DNA from: Microcebus murinus
Taxonomy: Eukaryota; Chordata; Mammalia; Primates; Cheirogaleidae
Reading direction: 5' to 3'
Assembly: GCF_040939455.1 (NCBI RefSeq)
Contig: NC_134117.1
Span: 30,311,501-30,375,500, forward strand
DNA length: 64,000 nt
Under the pieces are notes generated by a model that saw only the letters and a list, made by a program, of their open reading frames with translations, was not told where the DNA came from and did no database searches. Position 1 is the first letter of the stretch, and the number at the start of each line of letters is the position of its first letter. The position numbers and the translations under genes are program-made. Below, piece after piece: positions 1 to 12,004 of the stretch.

Positions 1-977
1 ACAAAAACAACAGTGTAGCCTGTTCCTCCAAGAAGCACCATCTACTGACAGGGAGGACATCCTGCAAAGCCTTTCACGGAACCTACTGACTCATTATACA
101 GGGAGTGGTCGAATCTCACCCACAGACACCACCTACCAGCTCAGAAACTAAACAAGGCATGTGAATACCCAAACAAAAACCTAAAGGACAGAAACAACAA
201 CTGATCAACATGGGAAGAAATCAGTGAAGGAACTCAAGAAATATGAAGAACCAAACGGAAAATGCTCCCCAAAGAGGAGCACCAGCCCCCTAAAAATGGA
301 CACCAACCAAAATCAGGCAACCAAAATGACAGAAGAGGAATTTCGTATGAGGATCATAAGAACACTCACCGACCTGCAAGAACAACTCAATAACCAACAC
401 AGAGAAACCACAAAGAGCCTCCAGGACCTAGAAGAAAAGTTCACTAAAGAAATAGACACAATGAAGAAAAGTTTAACCGAACTCCTGGAAATGAAGAATC
501 AATTCAGGAAACTACAAAATACAGTGGAAAGTCTCAAGAACAGGGTAGATCAAACAGAAGAATCTCAGAGATGGAAGATAACACCCTCCAACTAAATAAA
601 ACAGTCCCAGAGATAGAGCAGAGAAACAAGAGAAAAGAACAAAGCCTACAAGAGATGTGGGATTATGTGAAGAAACCTAATGTGAGGGTCATAGGGTTAC
701 CAGATGGGGAAGAAGACAACACTCAACGGCGGGACAAGCTATTTGAAGATATAATAGAGGAAAATTGCCCAGGCCTTGCTCAAAATCTCGATATACAAGT
801 TCAAGAAGCTCAGACGACCCCTGGGAGTTTCAATGCAAACAGGAAGACATCACAACATGCAGTCATCAGACTGACCAAAATATCAACTAAAGAGGCCCTT
901 CTAAGAGCTGTAAGACGGAAGAAGCAAGTAACATACAAGGGAAAGCCAATTCAAATAACACCAGACTTCTCTAATGG
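1..977 (+). mobile_element. L1 fragment: end of 5' UTR plus most of ORF1, cut by the window edge
   Basis: Sense-strand L1 sequence. Bases 1-242 match, in inverse orientation, the 5' UTR end of the L1s at 978-7488 and 48173-54740. The ORF1 start ATG is at 243. ORF1 encodes the RNA-binding coiled-coil chaperone of the L1 particle. A lost base soon after the start shifts the frame, so the coiled-coil stretch reads in the frame open from 224 to 595, and a second break moves it to the frame open to 1035. The copy cannot make ORF1p. It stops inside the ORF1 C-terminal region at about 977, where it abuts the 3' UTR of an oppositely oriented L1. Its 5' end lies left of the window. Confidence 0.9.
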
Positions 978-1170
978 GGGTAAAAATTTTAAGGTTTCAA
1001 AAAATTCCCTTTCCCCCCTACTCCCACAAGTCTGAATTTCCAGCGTGACCATCCAACAGATGGTGGACATCTCACTCATTATGTATGTATATACCAGCCC
1101 CTTTCCCCCCTCCCACCTGACCAATACCCTATGACTCTAATATCTATGTGTCCATGTATGTGCTACTCAG

Positions 1171-4100
1171 TTAATACCAATTTGCTGGTGAGTATATGTG
1201 GTGCTTGTTTTTCCATTCTTGGGATACTTCACTTAGTAGTATGGGTTCCAGCTCTAACCAGGAAAATATAAGATGTGCTATATCACCATTGTTTCTTAGA
1301 GCTGAATAGTACTCCATGGTATACATATACCACATTTTATTAATCCATTCTTGGATTGATGGGCACTTGGGCTGTTTCCACAGCCTTGCAATTATGAATT
1401 GTGCTTCTATAAACATTCAAGTGCGGGTGTCTTTTTTGTAGAGTGTCATTGGATCATTTGGGTAGATGGCCAGCTATGGGATTGCTGGATCAAATTGTAG
1501 ATTCACTTGTATCACTTTAAGGTATCTCTATATTGCTTTCCACAGAAGTTGAACTAGTTTACAGTCCCACCAGCAGTGTAGGAGTGTTCCTCTCTCTCCG
1601 CATCCATTCCAGCATTTATTGTTTGGAGACTTTTTGATAAAGGCCATTGTCACTGCAGTTAAGTGATACCTCTTTGTGGTTTTGATTTGCATTTCCCTGA
1701 TGATTAGAGATGTTGAGTATTTTTTCATATGTTTATCAGCCATTCTTCTGTCTTCTTTAGAAAAGTTTCTGTTCAAGTCCTTTGCCCACTTTTTAATAGG
1801 GTTATTTGATTTTTTCTTGTTGATTTTTGTGAGTTCTAAGTATATTCTAGTTATCAGCCCCTTATCAGATGGGTAGACTGCAAAAATTTTCTCCCATTCT
1901 GTAGGCTGTTTGTTTATTTTCATGACTGTTTCTTTGGCTGTGTAGAAGCTTTGTAGTTTGATCATATCTCATTTATTCATTTTTGTTGCTGCTGTTATTG
2001 CCTTTGGGGACTTCTTCATAAACTCTCTGCCCAGGCCGATGTCTAGGAGAGTGTTTCCAACATTTTCTTCTAGAATTCTAATAGTTTCATACCTTAGGTT
2101 TAAGTCTGTTATCCAGTGTGAGTTGATTTTTGTGAGAGGTGAAAGGTGTGGGTCCTGCTTTAGCCTTCTACAAGTGGCTATCCAGGTTTCCCAGCACCAT
2201 TTATTGAAAAGGGATTCTTTTCCCCAGCGTATGTTTCTGTCTACTTTGTCAAAGATTAGATGGCTATATGAGGATGGTTTTATGTCAGGATTCTCACATC
2301 TGTTCCACTGGTCAATATTCCTATTTTTGTGCCAATTCCAGATTGATTTAATAACTATAGTCTTGTAGTAGAGTTTGATTTCTGGCATATTAATGCCTCC
2401 CATTTTGTTTTTGTTGCCTAGAATTGCCTTTGAAATTTGGGGTCTTCTTTGGTTCCATACGAAGCGTAAAATTATTTTTTCTATATCTGTGAAGAATGCT
2501 GATGGGATTTTAATAGGTGTTGCATTGAATCTGTAGATCAGTTTGGGTAGTATAGACATTTTGATGATGTTGAGTCTGCCGATCCACGAGCATGGTATGG
2601 ATTTCCATCTGTTTACATTCTCTGCTATTTCCTTCCTTAGTGTTTCATAGTTCTCCCTTTAGAGATATTTTACCTCCTTGGTTAAGTATATTCCTAGGTA
2701 CTTTAATTTTTTTGTTGCTATGGTGAAGGGAATTGAGTCTTTGATTTGGTTCTCAATTTGATTGTTGTTGGCGTATATGAATGCCTCTGATTTCTGTGTA
2801 TTGATTTTGTATCCTGAGATTTTACTAAATTCATTTATCAGTTCCAGCACTATGTTGAACAGAAGTGGAGATAGTGGGCAGCCTTGTCTGGTTCCAGTTC
2901 TAAGTGGGAATGATTTCAATTTTTCCCCATTCAGTATGATGTTGGCTATGGGTCTGTCATATATTGCTTGTATCATTTTTAGGTATATTCCTTCTATGCC
3001 TATTTTAGTAAGTGTTGGTATCACGAAAGGCTGTTGAATTTTGTCAAAACCTTTTTTTGCATCTATTGAAGGCATCATGTGGTCTTTGTTTTTGCTTCTG
3101 TTTATGTGATGAATTGCATTTATAGATTTACGTATGTTGAACCATCCCTGCATCCCTGGGATGAAGCCCACTTGGTCGTGGTGGATTATTTTTTTGATAA
3201 GTGTCTGGATTCGGTTAGTTAAGATTTTGTTGAAAATTTTTGCATCTATATTCATTAGGGATATTAATCTGTAGTGTTCTTTTCTTGTTGCATCCTTTCC
3301 TGGTATATTCCTTTCCAGAGTAATATTTGCTTCATAAAAGGTGTCGGGGAGGTTTCCGTTCTTCTCGATGTTGTGGAATAGTTTCTGCAAGATAGGTACT
3401 AGTTCTTCTTTGTAAGTGTGTCAAAATTTGGGTGTGAAACCATCTGGACCGGGACTTTTCTTTTTAGGGAGATTTTTAATTGCTGTTTCTATTTCAGCTC
3501 TTGAGATTGGTCAGTTCAGGAGATCTATTTCTTCCTGTTGAGCCTAGGGCGGCTGTGTGTTTCCAGAAATTTGTCCATTTCCTCCACGTTTTTCAGTTTG
3601 TGTGCATAAAGATTTTTGTAGTTTTCATAAATTGTATCTTGTATCTCTTTGGGATCAGTTGTGATATCTCCTTTTTTGTTCCTGATGGAGCTTATTAGAG
3701 ATTTCTCTTTTCTGCTTTTCGTTAGCTTAGCCAATGGCATGTCAATTTTGTTTATTTTTTCAAAGAACCAACTTTTTGTTTTATTAATATCCTGAATAGC
3801 TTCCCTGTTTTCAATTTTGTATAGTTCTGATTTGATCTTGTTGATTTCACTTTTTCTGCTGGGTTTCAGGTTGGTCTGTTCTTCTTTTTCCAGCTCTTTG
3901 AGTCATTTCATTAGATTGTCTATTTGTGATCTTTTTGTCTTTTGGTTATAGGCATTTATGGAGATAAACTTTCCTCTCAGAACTGCTTTAGCTGTGTCCT
4001 AGAGGATTTGATAACTTGTCTCTCCATTATCATTTTGTTCATAGAATTTTTTTTATCCATCTTGATTTCTTCATTACTTCTTATGAAGTAATAATTTAGT

Positions 4101-4912
4101 AGGATGTTGTTTAATTTCCACGTTTTTGTGTAGAAGTGTCAGTTTCTGTTAGGGTTGATTTCTACTTTTATTCCGCTGTGATCTGAGAAGATACATGGTA
4201 TGATTTCTCTTTTTTAAAATTTCTTGAGATTTACTTTGTGTCCTAGGATATGGTCAATCTTAGAGAATGTCCCTTGAGCTGATGAGAAGAACTTATATTC
4301 CGTGGATTTTGGGTGGAATGTCCTGTAAATGTCAGTCAGACCCAATTGTTCTAGAGTTTTGTTTAAGTCCATTACTTCTTTATTGATTTTCTGTTTAGAA
4401 GATCTGTCTTGTGCCATCAGTGGGGTGTTGAAATCTCGGGTGATTATGGAGTTGCTATTGATCAATTTGCTTATATCCAGTAAGGTTTTCTTTATGAATC
4501 TGGGTGAAGCTAAGTTGGGTGCATATAAATTTAAAATTGTTACCTCTTCTTGTTGATCTGTGTCCTTCACCATTATATAATGACCCTCTTTGTCTTTCAC
4601 TACCTTTGTTGGTTTCAAAACTAAATCTTCTGAAATTAGAACTGCCACGCCAGCCTTCTTTTGGCTTCCACTTGTTTGGAATACTGATCTTCACCCTTTT
4701 AGTTTTAGTCTGTATGCATCCTTGCAGGTTAGATGTGTTTCCTGAAGACAGCATATACTTGGCCTGTATTTTCTTATCCATTCAGCCAGCCTACGTCTCT
4801 TGAGTGGAGAGTTTAAGCCATTCACATTTATTGAGAGAACTGATAGGTAAGGTAGATTACTGTTCATTGTGTTGGGTTGGATGTTGTTGCTTTGATTTCT
4901 GTCTTGAGTCAT
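1171..4912 (-). pseudogene. L1-a ORF2 remnant (endonuclease / reverse transcriptase)
   Basis: ORF2 encodes the endonuclease and reverse transcriptase of L1. Reading on the minus strand, the N-terminal start with the SINVNGLNSPLKR and QETHL endonuclease motifs is open at 4912-4691. Further endonuclease sequence with the DHILGH motif lies at 4648-4214, reverse transcriptase sequence at 3390-2659 and 2559-1969, and the C-terminal zinc-knuckle-like part at 1965-1171. Each block is separated by a frameshift or stop. The RT block lacks the catalytic FADD motif, because a 141-bp in-frame stretch is missing at about 2844-2847 relative to the copy at 50063-50207. It is non-functional. Confidence 0.88.
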
Positions 4913-4949
4913 TGTACTATCCGGCCTTTAATCTTTGGGGTTTGGTAGT

Positions 4950-5920
4950 TTTTATATTCATGAGTTTTTATTATGTCGTTCCATGCGTAACACTGTTTTG
5001 AGTACTTCTTGTAGGGCTGGTCTTGTCTTGGTGAATTCTCTGAGACTTTGCTTGTCTGAGAATGTCTTTATTTCTCCTTCATATATGAAGCTTAGTTTTG
5101 CAGGGAATAAGATTCTAGGCTAGGCATTGTTTTCTTTCAGAAGAGTGAGAACGGGGCCCTATCTCTTTGCTTGTAAAGTCTCATTAGAGAAGTCTGGTCT
5201 TATTCGATTTGACTTTCCCTTGTATGTTACTTGCTTCTTTCATCTTATAGCTCTTAGCAGGGACTCTTTAGTTGATATTTTGGTCAGTCTGAGGACTGGA
5301 TGTTGTGACGTCTTCCTGTTTGAATTGAATCTCCCAGGGGTCGTCTGAGCTTCTTGAACTTGTATATTGAGATTTTGAGCAAGGCCTGGGCAATTTTCCT
5401 CTATTATATCTTCAAATAGCTTGTCCAACCCTTGAGTGTTGTCTTCCTCCTCTTCTGGTAACCCTATGACCCTCACGTTAGGTTTCTTCACATAATCCCA
5501 CATCTCTTGTAGGCTTTGCTCTTTTCTCTTGTTTCTCTGCTCTATCTCTGGGACTGTTTTATTTAATTGGAGGGTGTTACCTTCAATATCTGAGATTCTT
5601 TTGTCTGTTTGATCTACCCTGTTCTTGAGACTTTCCACTGTATTTTGTAGTTTCCTGAATTGATTCTTCATTTCCAGGAGTTCGGTTAAACTTTTCTTCA
5701 TTGTGTCTATTTCTTTAGTGAACTTTTCTTCTAGGTCCTGGAGGCTCTTTGTGGTTTCTCTGTGTTGGTTAATGAGTTGTTCTTGCAGGTCGGTGAGTGT
5801 TCTTATGATCCTCATACGAAATTCCTCTTCTGTCATTTTGGTTGCCTGATTTTGATTGGTGTCCATTTCTAGGGGGCTGGTGCTCCTCTTTGGGGGTGTG
5901 TTTTCTGTTTGGTTCTTCAT
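4950..5920 (-). pseudogene. L1-a ORF1 remnant
   Basis: Start codon at 5920 (MKNQTEN...). The first 226 codons are open down to 5240 and include the coiled coil (leucine/lysine/glutamate-rich, about residues 45-120) and the RRM-like core with the WDYVKKPNVRVIGLPE and TKISTKESLLRAIR motifs. Reading then breaks near 5240, and the C-terminal domain continues in another frame toward about 4950. The product would have been the L1 nucleic-acid chaperone; this copy is disabled. Confidence 0.85.
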
Positions 5921-5949
5921 ATTTCCTGAGTTCCTTCACTGGTTTCTTC

Positions 5950-7488
5950 CTATGTCGATCACTTGTTGTTTCTGTCCTTTAGGTTTTTGTTTTGGTATTC
6001 ACATGCCTTGTTTAGTTTCTGAGCCGGTAGGTGGTGTCTGTGGGTGAGATTCGACCACTCCCTGTATAATGAATCAGTAGGTTCCGTGAAAAGGCTGTTC
6101 AGGAAGTCCTCCCTGTAAGTAGATGGCACTTGCTTGGAGGAACAGGCTACGCTTTTGTTTTTTGTGTCCTGTTATCAGCTCTTGTTTCTGAAGGAGGCAG
6201 TCTAGTGTCTCACTTGGTCGATGGGGCCCTGGGACTTTCAGGTGTGTCCTTTTTTCCCCCTCAGTGAGGGCTGGCCTAGGACAGAGTCTGGGAAGAGCTA
6301 GGTTGGGGAAGCCTGCTCTCAGACACCACCAATGTTATTAGCAGGGTTCATAGTTCTGTTCTCTGCTTTCAGGAAAACCTGTTAAGGAGGGGCTAGAATG
6401 GCCCTGCTCAGTCAGAAAGTCTATATGTGGGGTGGGGCTGTCTGAGACCCACACTCTGGAGCCAGCCTGTATCTTTCCACCCTCCCCTACTCCGCGGCTA
6501 CTCCTGGGCCTCTGCCAGCAGGCCAGATCACAGTCCATCAGGCCTCCCCTGACTGTGATGCCAGCGGGGAGATTCCCTGTGCAGGAACGCCACCTGGGCT
6601 GGGCTCACGGCCTCCCTTTGGGAGGAGTGTGGCCCTCTAGCATGCTGATCTGCCCCTGAAGGCACACACACCTCAGTGGGCTGTTCACGTATATCCCTTC
6701 TGTGTCCCGGGCAATGCGAGACCTCTGTGCATAGGATCTGGTCTGCAGGTCTGACATCTGGGCCCCAGAGTTCAAACTCTATTGTTACCAGGTAGAGGAG
6801 TGCCAGTCTCAATTCACCCACGGTGAGCCCAAGCTGGGTCTATGTCTCTCAGTCTCAGGGTTTGCCCCGTTTTCCTGGGATCACCATGCCAGCAGCACCT
6901 GGGAGGGCTGGCCTGTAGGGAGCTCATGGTCTGAGTTCCCCTCAGTCAGCTCTAGGGCCCCAAATGGGAAGGTCCTGTTCCCTGTAGGTGCCTCCGACTG
7001 GTGGCTATATTGTCTCTCTGGGCAGCCGCAGGTAGGGTCGGCGGAGGGGAGAAGTAGGCATTATGGTGCCTTCCACGCGGCTTGCGTCTGTGCAAATGGT
7101 GGTTCCCCAAGGGATTTGGGAGCCTGGTGCCACGTCCGCTACTGGCTTACCACTCACTGGCGGCGGCTGTCTCTGGGCTGGTGGCCGCAGGTGTCTCCAC
7201 CCGCTGGGGAGCCCACCAGCAGTCCCAGATGCAGGGAAGGGGAAAGTTTACTGAGTTACCTACGCTTCCCACTGTTCTCTGTCCTGCTCTTGCGGTCTCA
7301 GCTTCCAGTTCTCCTCCACAACCTCCTCCCGTGGATCTCCCGTGGTCTCAGGTACCCCTCCTTCCGACCCTGGTCTGCTGTATGCTCATCTTCTTGCTTC
7401 TTTCTTCTAATTTCTGCTAGAATCTTTCTTTTCTGCAGAGACACTCTGTCTGGTGGTGTTTCTTGGCCGCCATCTTGATTCCAACCCC
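5950..7488 (-). promoter_or_regulatory. L1-a 5' UTR (internal promoter region)
   Basis: GC-rich, CpG-bearing block upstream of L1-a ORF1, matching the 5' UTRs at 53280-54740 and 58305-58727. In L1 elements the 5' UTR holds an internal promoter and, in anthropoids, an antisense promoter. Whether this copy is active cannot be judged. Any antisense transcript would run on the + strand toward the CYP2C gene 5.3 kb away. Confidence 0.5.
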
Positions 7489-7499
7489 CTACATGATCA

Positions 7500-7770
7500 C
7501 TTTTATAATGCTTGAGTCATAGCCACAGGTGTACTCATTGCCCAAATAGTGTTAATTTTACCCATTAGGGAGGTTTTTGATCCTTCCTTTCCCCCCTCTT
7601 TTTCCCTGATTGATATCCATTGAGTTTTATTTCCCTCAGTGCAAATCTGTGCTTGTTACTTTATTTCAGTTTAATAATGAGTACATGTGGTGTTTGTTTT
7701 TCCTATCTTGCGATACTTCACCAAGGACAATTATCTCTGGTTCCATTCTACTTGACTTTAAGTACTACTG
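7500..7770 (-). mobile_element. Old L1 3'-end fragment
   Basis: Reads as the reverse complement of an L1 3' UTR and ORF2 end: a stretch near 7675-7740 resembles the usual GAGTACATGTGGTGTTTG... block, followed by a cold-spot-like 'TTCACC...TCTGGTTCCATTC' run. It is clearly more diverged than L1-a. Ends are approximate. Confidence 0.6.
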
Positions 7771-9155
7771 TAAGATATAGTAACCAAAACAACATGGTAC
7801 TGGTATAAAAGTAGAGACACACAACAATGGAAAAGAATAGAGAACTCCAATATAAAACCATCTACCTACAACCACTTGTTCTTGGAAAAAGAAGACAACA
7901 ACAAACATGGGGGAAGGGAAGTCCTATTCAATAAATGCTTATAGGAAAACTAGACAGCCACACACAGAAGAATGAAATAGGAGGCTTATCTTTTGACTTA
8001 TACAATAATTAATTAGAGATGGATAAAAGATTTGAATAAAGGCATGGAGCCATAAAAATTCTGGAATAAAATGTGGGGAAAACTCTTCTAGATATTGTCC
8101 TAGGTAAGGTATATATGACTAATATCCCAAAAGCAAATATAGCAACAACACAAATGAACAAGTGAAAATTAATTAAATTAAAAATCTTCCATATAACAAA
8201 GGAAATAATCAAAGGGTAAGCAGACAACTTATACAATGGTAGAAAATATTCACAAACTATATTTGATAAAGGGCTAGTAACCAGAATCTACAAGTAACTG
8301 AAGCAAATTAGCAAGAAGAAAACAAACAACCGCATTTAATAGTGGTAAAAATACATGAACAGAAGTTTTTAAAAAGAAGACAACAAATGGCCAACAAAAA
8401 TAATGAAGAAATGCTCAATATCACTAAACATCAGGAAAATACAAATAAAACCACAATGAGTTGTCACCTTTTCTCTGTCAGAATGGCCATTACTGAGAAG
8501 TCAAAAAACAGTAGATGCTGGCATGGACACAGAGAGAAAGGAATGCTTATACATTGCTGTTGGGACTGCAAAGAAGTCAGACCTCTGTATAAAATAATAT
8601 TGACATTCCTAAAGAAATAAATGTAGCTTTATCATTCAATCCAGCAATCCCACTATTGGGTATCTATCCAAAGGAAAAGAGGTCATTTTATCAAGAAGAA
8701 CCAGCATTTGATTGTTTATTGCAGTACAATTTACAATCACAAAGACTGTGCCTAACTTAAGTGCCCATCAATTCATGAGTTCATTTACAATATGTGTTTT
8801 ATATATACCATGGAGTACCACACAGCCATGAAAAGAAATGAAATAATGTTTTTTGTGGCAACTTGGATGAAACTAGAGACCATTATCCTATGTGAAGTAT
8901 CTCAGGAAAGGAAAAACAATAATTGGAAACTAATCGGTGGGTATGCATTGGCACAGAAAGATGTAAAGGTAATTGGAAATCAAAAAGGAAGGAAGGGGGA
9001 AGAGGGAAGGGGTAAAAACCTACCTATCGGGTATAATGAATAGTACTTGGGTGTTGGGCATGCTAAAAGCCCTGACTTAAACGTTATACAAGGTATCCAT
9101 GTAACAAAAACATTTGTACCCACTTAATATTTTCATATTAAGAAATAGAACTTTT
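7771..9155 (+). mobile_element. Old L1: ORF2 C-terminal part and 3' UTR
   Basis: Sense-strand ORF2 C-terminal remnant from 'ACATGGTACTGGTATAAAA' at about 7790 through the Cys/His knuckle region (8520-8580, reading HCCWDCKEV) and the last codons near 8940. It ends in a 3' UTR with TTTGTACCCAC at 9113. Many stops and indels place it among older L1 subfamilies. Confidence 0.75.
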
Positions 9156-10352
9156 CAAAATTTGTGGAATACAGTGAAAATAGTTCTTACAGGGAAACTT
9201 ATTGCACTGATTACAAATATTAGAAAAGAAGTAAGACATAGAATCAGCATTGCAACAATCCACCTTAGGAAACTAGAAAAGGAATAACCAATTAGATACA
9301 AATAAACCGAATAAAGACACAATAAAAATCAGAGTAGAAATGGCTGAAATTGAAAATAGGAAATGAATAAAGAATATCAATGAAATCAAAAGCTGGTTCT
9401 TTGAAAATAAATTCATTATGCACAACTCTATATCGTCAAATATAATAACTTAGACGAAGTCAATTAGTCTTTAAAGACAAAATCTGCTAAATTTCACACA
9501 AGAAGAATTGGTAATTTAAATAGACCTTTATCTATCAAATTAATTCAATCATTAATTAATAACCTCCAAAGTAGAATGCACCAGGCCCATATAGGTTCAC
9601 TGGTGAATTACAAACACTAAACATTTAAGAAAGAAATTACAACAGTTGTCTACAATCTCTTCCAGAAGGTAGTAGAAGGAATTCTTTCTAACACATCCTA
9701 TGAGGCCAGCATTATCCTAATACCAAAACCAGAGAAGGACATTATAAAAAAGAACTAGTAGAAACCAATATATCTAAGGAATATAGATACAAGTCTCCTC
9801 AACAAAGTATTATCAAATTGTATTTAGCAGTATATTAAAAGAATAATATATACCAGTACCAAGTGGGATTCATTGTAGGTGTGCAAGACTGGTTCAATAT
9901 TTGAAAATCCCCTAATGTATTCCATTACTTCAACTTGCTAAAGAAGAGAATATCGCTTGATGATCTTAACGATGTGGAAATGTATTTCACAAAATTCAAC
10001 ACAACTTCATGATAAAAACTCTCAGCAAACTAGAATTGAAGAGGAACTCTCTCAATTTGATACATAGCATCTATAATGAAGGGTACATGTCATTATACTT
10101 TAGTAAAAACCCATGGAATGTACAACACAAAGAGCAAAGCTTATGTAAACTATAAACTTTGACAATTATGTGTAACTGTTGGATAATTGATTGTAACTAA
10201 TAAACCACACTGATTAGGATAGTTTATTGTGGGAGAGCATATGGGTGGGTGCTGGGAGAGGGTATATGGTCACCTGTGTACTTCTTATGTAGTTTTTCTG
10301 GGAACCTGAAACTCCTCTAAAAAATAAATTCTATAATTAAAAAAAAATCCTC
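9156..10352 (+). mobile_element. Old L1M fragment: ORF2 middle part and an L1M-type 3' end
   Basis: Degraded ORF2 coding sequence, with a motif equivalent to NEIKSWFFE at about 9380-9405 and RT-domain text at 9700-9920. It is followed by a tail resembling L1M 3' ends (CCTGAAACTCCTCTAAAAAATAAA near 10305-10328) and an A-rich end at 10340-10350. Heavy decay; possibly two fragments of one element. Confidence 0.6.
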
Positions 10353-12004
10353 TCTAACCCACAACTCCAGTGAAGCTAAAGCTCACTTTACCCTTCAGCT
10401 GTGGTGGGCTTAATGCTGATCTTCTCCTGATGAAGGGGGCCAAGATGAGAATTCTGCGAGATGGGATATGAGATGTCCCTGAACTGGGAGTTGGACTAGC
10501 AATGAACACTGCCATGTTGGAGTTGAACTAGCGAAGTATGATATCTTGTGCTGATGCCTTGGTGACACTTTATCTCACTGAGTCGCCAATTTTGCTCATT
10601 CCTAAAAAGCAAAACAAAGCTTAGAACTGTTGATTTCAGAGATCCCTCTAAATTGTCTATGAGTCTTTCATTCTGTAAAAAGAAAGGTCCATGCAGGAGC
10701 CTCAGCTCAGCAGAAGGGAGGAAGAGCAGAGCAGGGACACCTACGTCTCAAGGAAGGAAATGATTGGTCCCCAGGGAGCAACTGAGCTTATTTTATCCAA
10801 AGAAGCCAGTGTGGTTCTTTTAGACCAATGTGAGTCAGGTAGAAAATTTCTCCCCTTTGCTCTGGTTAAAGTGTTTAACATGCCTGTGCCGACTCAAGTT
10901 TTAAAGGTTGTAAAACCGAAGTCTTTTGACCCCCAGTTTAGTCAACCGGTGCTGTAATATCTAACTAAATTAATGTTCAAGTTGAAAGTCACTGACTAGG
11001 TTGAATAATGAAATACTGAATCTTAGTACACAATATGTAAATTTGGAGGAACCCGGTTGAACTGAATGTTTTTCTTGCAGTAGGGTCCAAATGCCGGGTT
11101 ATTGATTCCAGACTCAGCATTTCCACCCTCAGTCTGTGTGTCCTTGGCCAAAGTACCGATCTCCAAGGCCCAGCATTCCCTTCCCCAAAATGAGAATAAT
11201 TTTACCTCAGGCAAAGGTACCTGAGAGAATCAAAAGGTATATGGTGTGTGTGGAAACTCTCTGTAAATTGTCAGAATCTCTCTAAACATGACCTCTAAAC
11301 CATTGTGACCTAAACTAGGTCTTAATACAACTAAAATTTTCTTAATAAAAGAACTGGAAATAACTGAACTAGTTAATTTAGAACAAATATGACATCTTTA
11401 CAGAGCACACCTTTGCACAGGCAGTGTCATCAGTGATCTGTAGCATATGTCATTCTGGTTGTCATCAGTGATCTGTAACATATGTCATTCTGGTCATGAC
11501 CACTGACCGTCAGTCAGGTCCTGTTCATGTCTGCACATTGTGGTGCTTCTGTGTGTGGGTCTGGTTAATGATTTCCCTATCTCCCATCCTCTACTTCACC
11601 CTCGACTTTTCTTCTATAATTTCCCTCCCTTGTTGTATATTGTTACATTCTGTCATTTCTGAACCATGGCAGACGAAATCCAACAGAAGCAGCTGTGTCT
11701 GGAGGTGACTGGGAGGTGGAGAAGCCATAGTTTCTCAAACTCTCCCCACTAAATCTCTGAGTTTGGCTCGTGCCTCAGTTGTGCTGAGCAACGCCCACCT
11801 CTGCAGTGACGGAAAGTGGAGAACTCTGTCTTTTACTTCTTCTCTTGGGCACCTCTGGTGCTATTATCCTTGGAGTCAAATAAGGGGCTTTTCTTTAATG
11901 AGAAGCCTGTTACTCCAAGCAGTGCCAATGTGTGGTACATGCAGAGTAACTAATGTTTAGGGGTTTGTTTGTTTTGCCCAATGTGTTGTCAAGGCAGCCC
12001 TGGT
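10353..12004. other. CYP2C upstream flank, mostly unique sequence
   Basis: No repeat family or conserved reading frame is evident apart from the 35-bp tandem duplication at 11426-11495. The longest open frame (10691-10957) has no recognisable domain. The stretch is the distal 5' flank of the P450 gene, where enhancers for nuclear receptors occur in human CYP2C genes, but I did not identify a convincing DR4 element by eye. Confidence 0.5.
11426..11495. repeat. 35-bp tandem duplication
   Basis: Two abutting 35-bp units, 11426-11460 and 11461-11495, starting GTCATCAGTGATCTGTA. They differ at two positions by eye. It lies about 1.3 kb upstream of the CYP2C start codon. Confidence 0.95.

Larger units (their letters stand above)
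978..7488 (-). mobile_element. Near full-length L1 (L1-a), minus strand, rearranged at its 3' end
   Basis: Order on the minus strand: 5' UTR from 7488, ORF1 from 5920, ORF2 from 4912, 3' UTR to 978. The 5' end has the L1-type start that reads CAAGATGGCGGCC on the minus strand. The 3' UTR stops in the G-run of the usual tail and has no A tail, because the + strand ORF1 of another L1 abuts directly at about 977/978. No target-site duplication can therefore be seen. Both ORFs carry frameshifts and stops, so the copy is dead, but sequence is still close to the copy at 48173-54740. Confidence 0.9.

Noticed and set aside
1..7488. Single twin-primed L1 to explain the two orientations at the left edge
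   Set aside because: Twin priming would leave the 3' end and A tail at an outer border with a duplication. Here the 3' UTR is internal, tail-less and joined to ORF1 of the other copy.
10691..10957. 88-codon open frame in the CYP2C upstream flank
   Set aside because: No recognisable domain, no splice context and no sign of conservation; length is within chance expectation.
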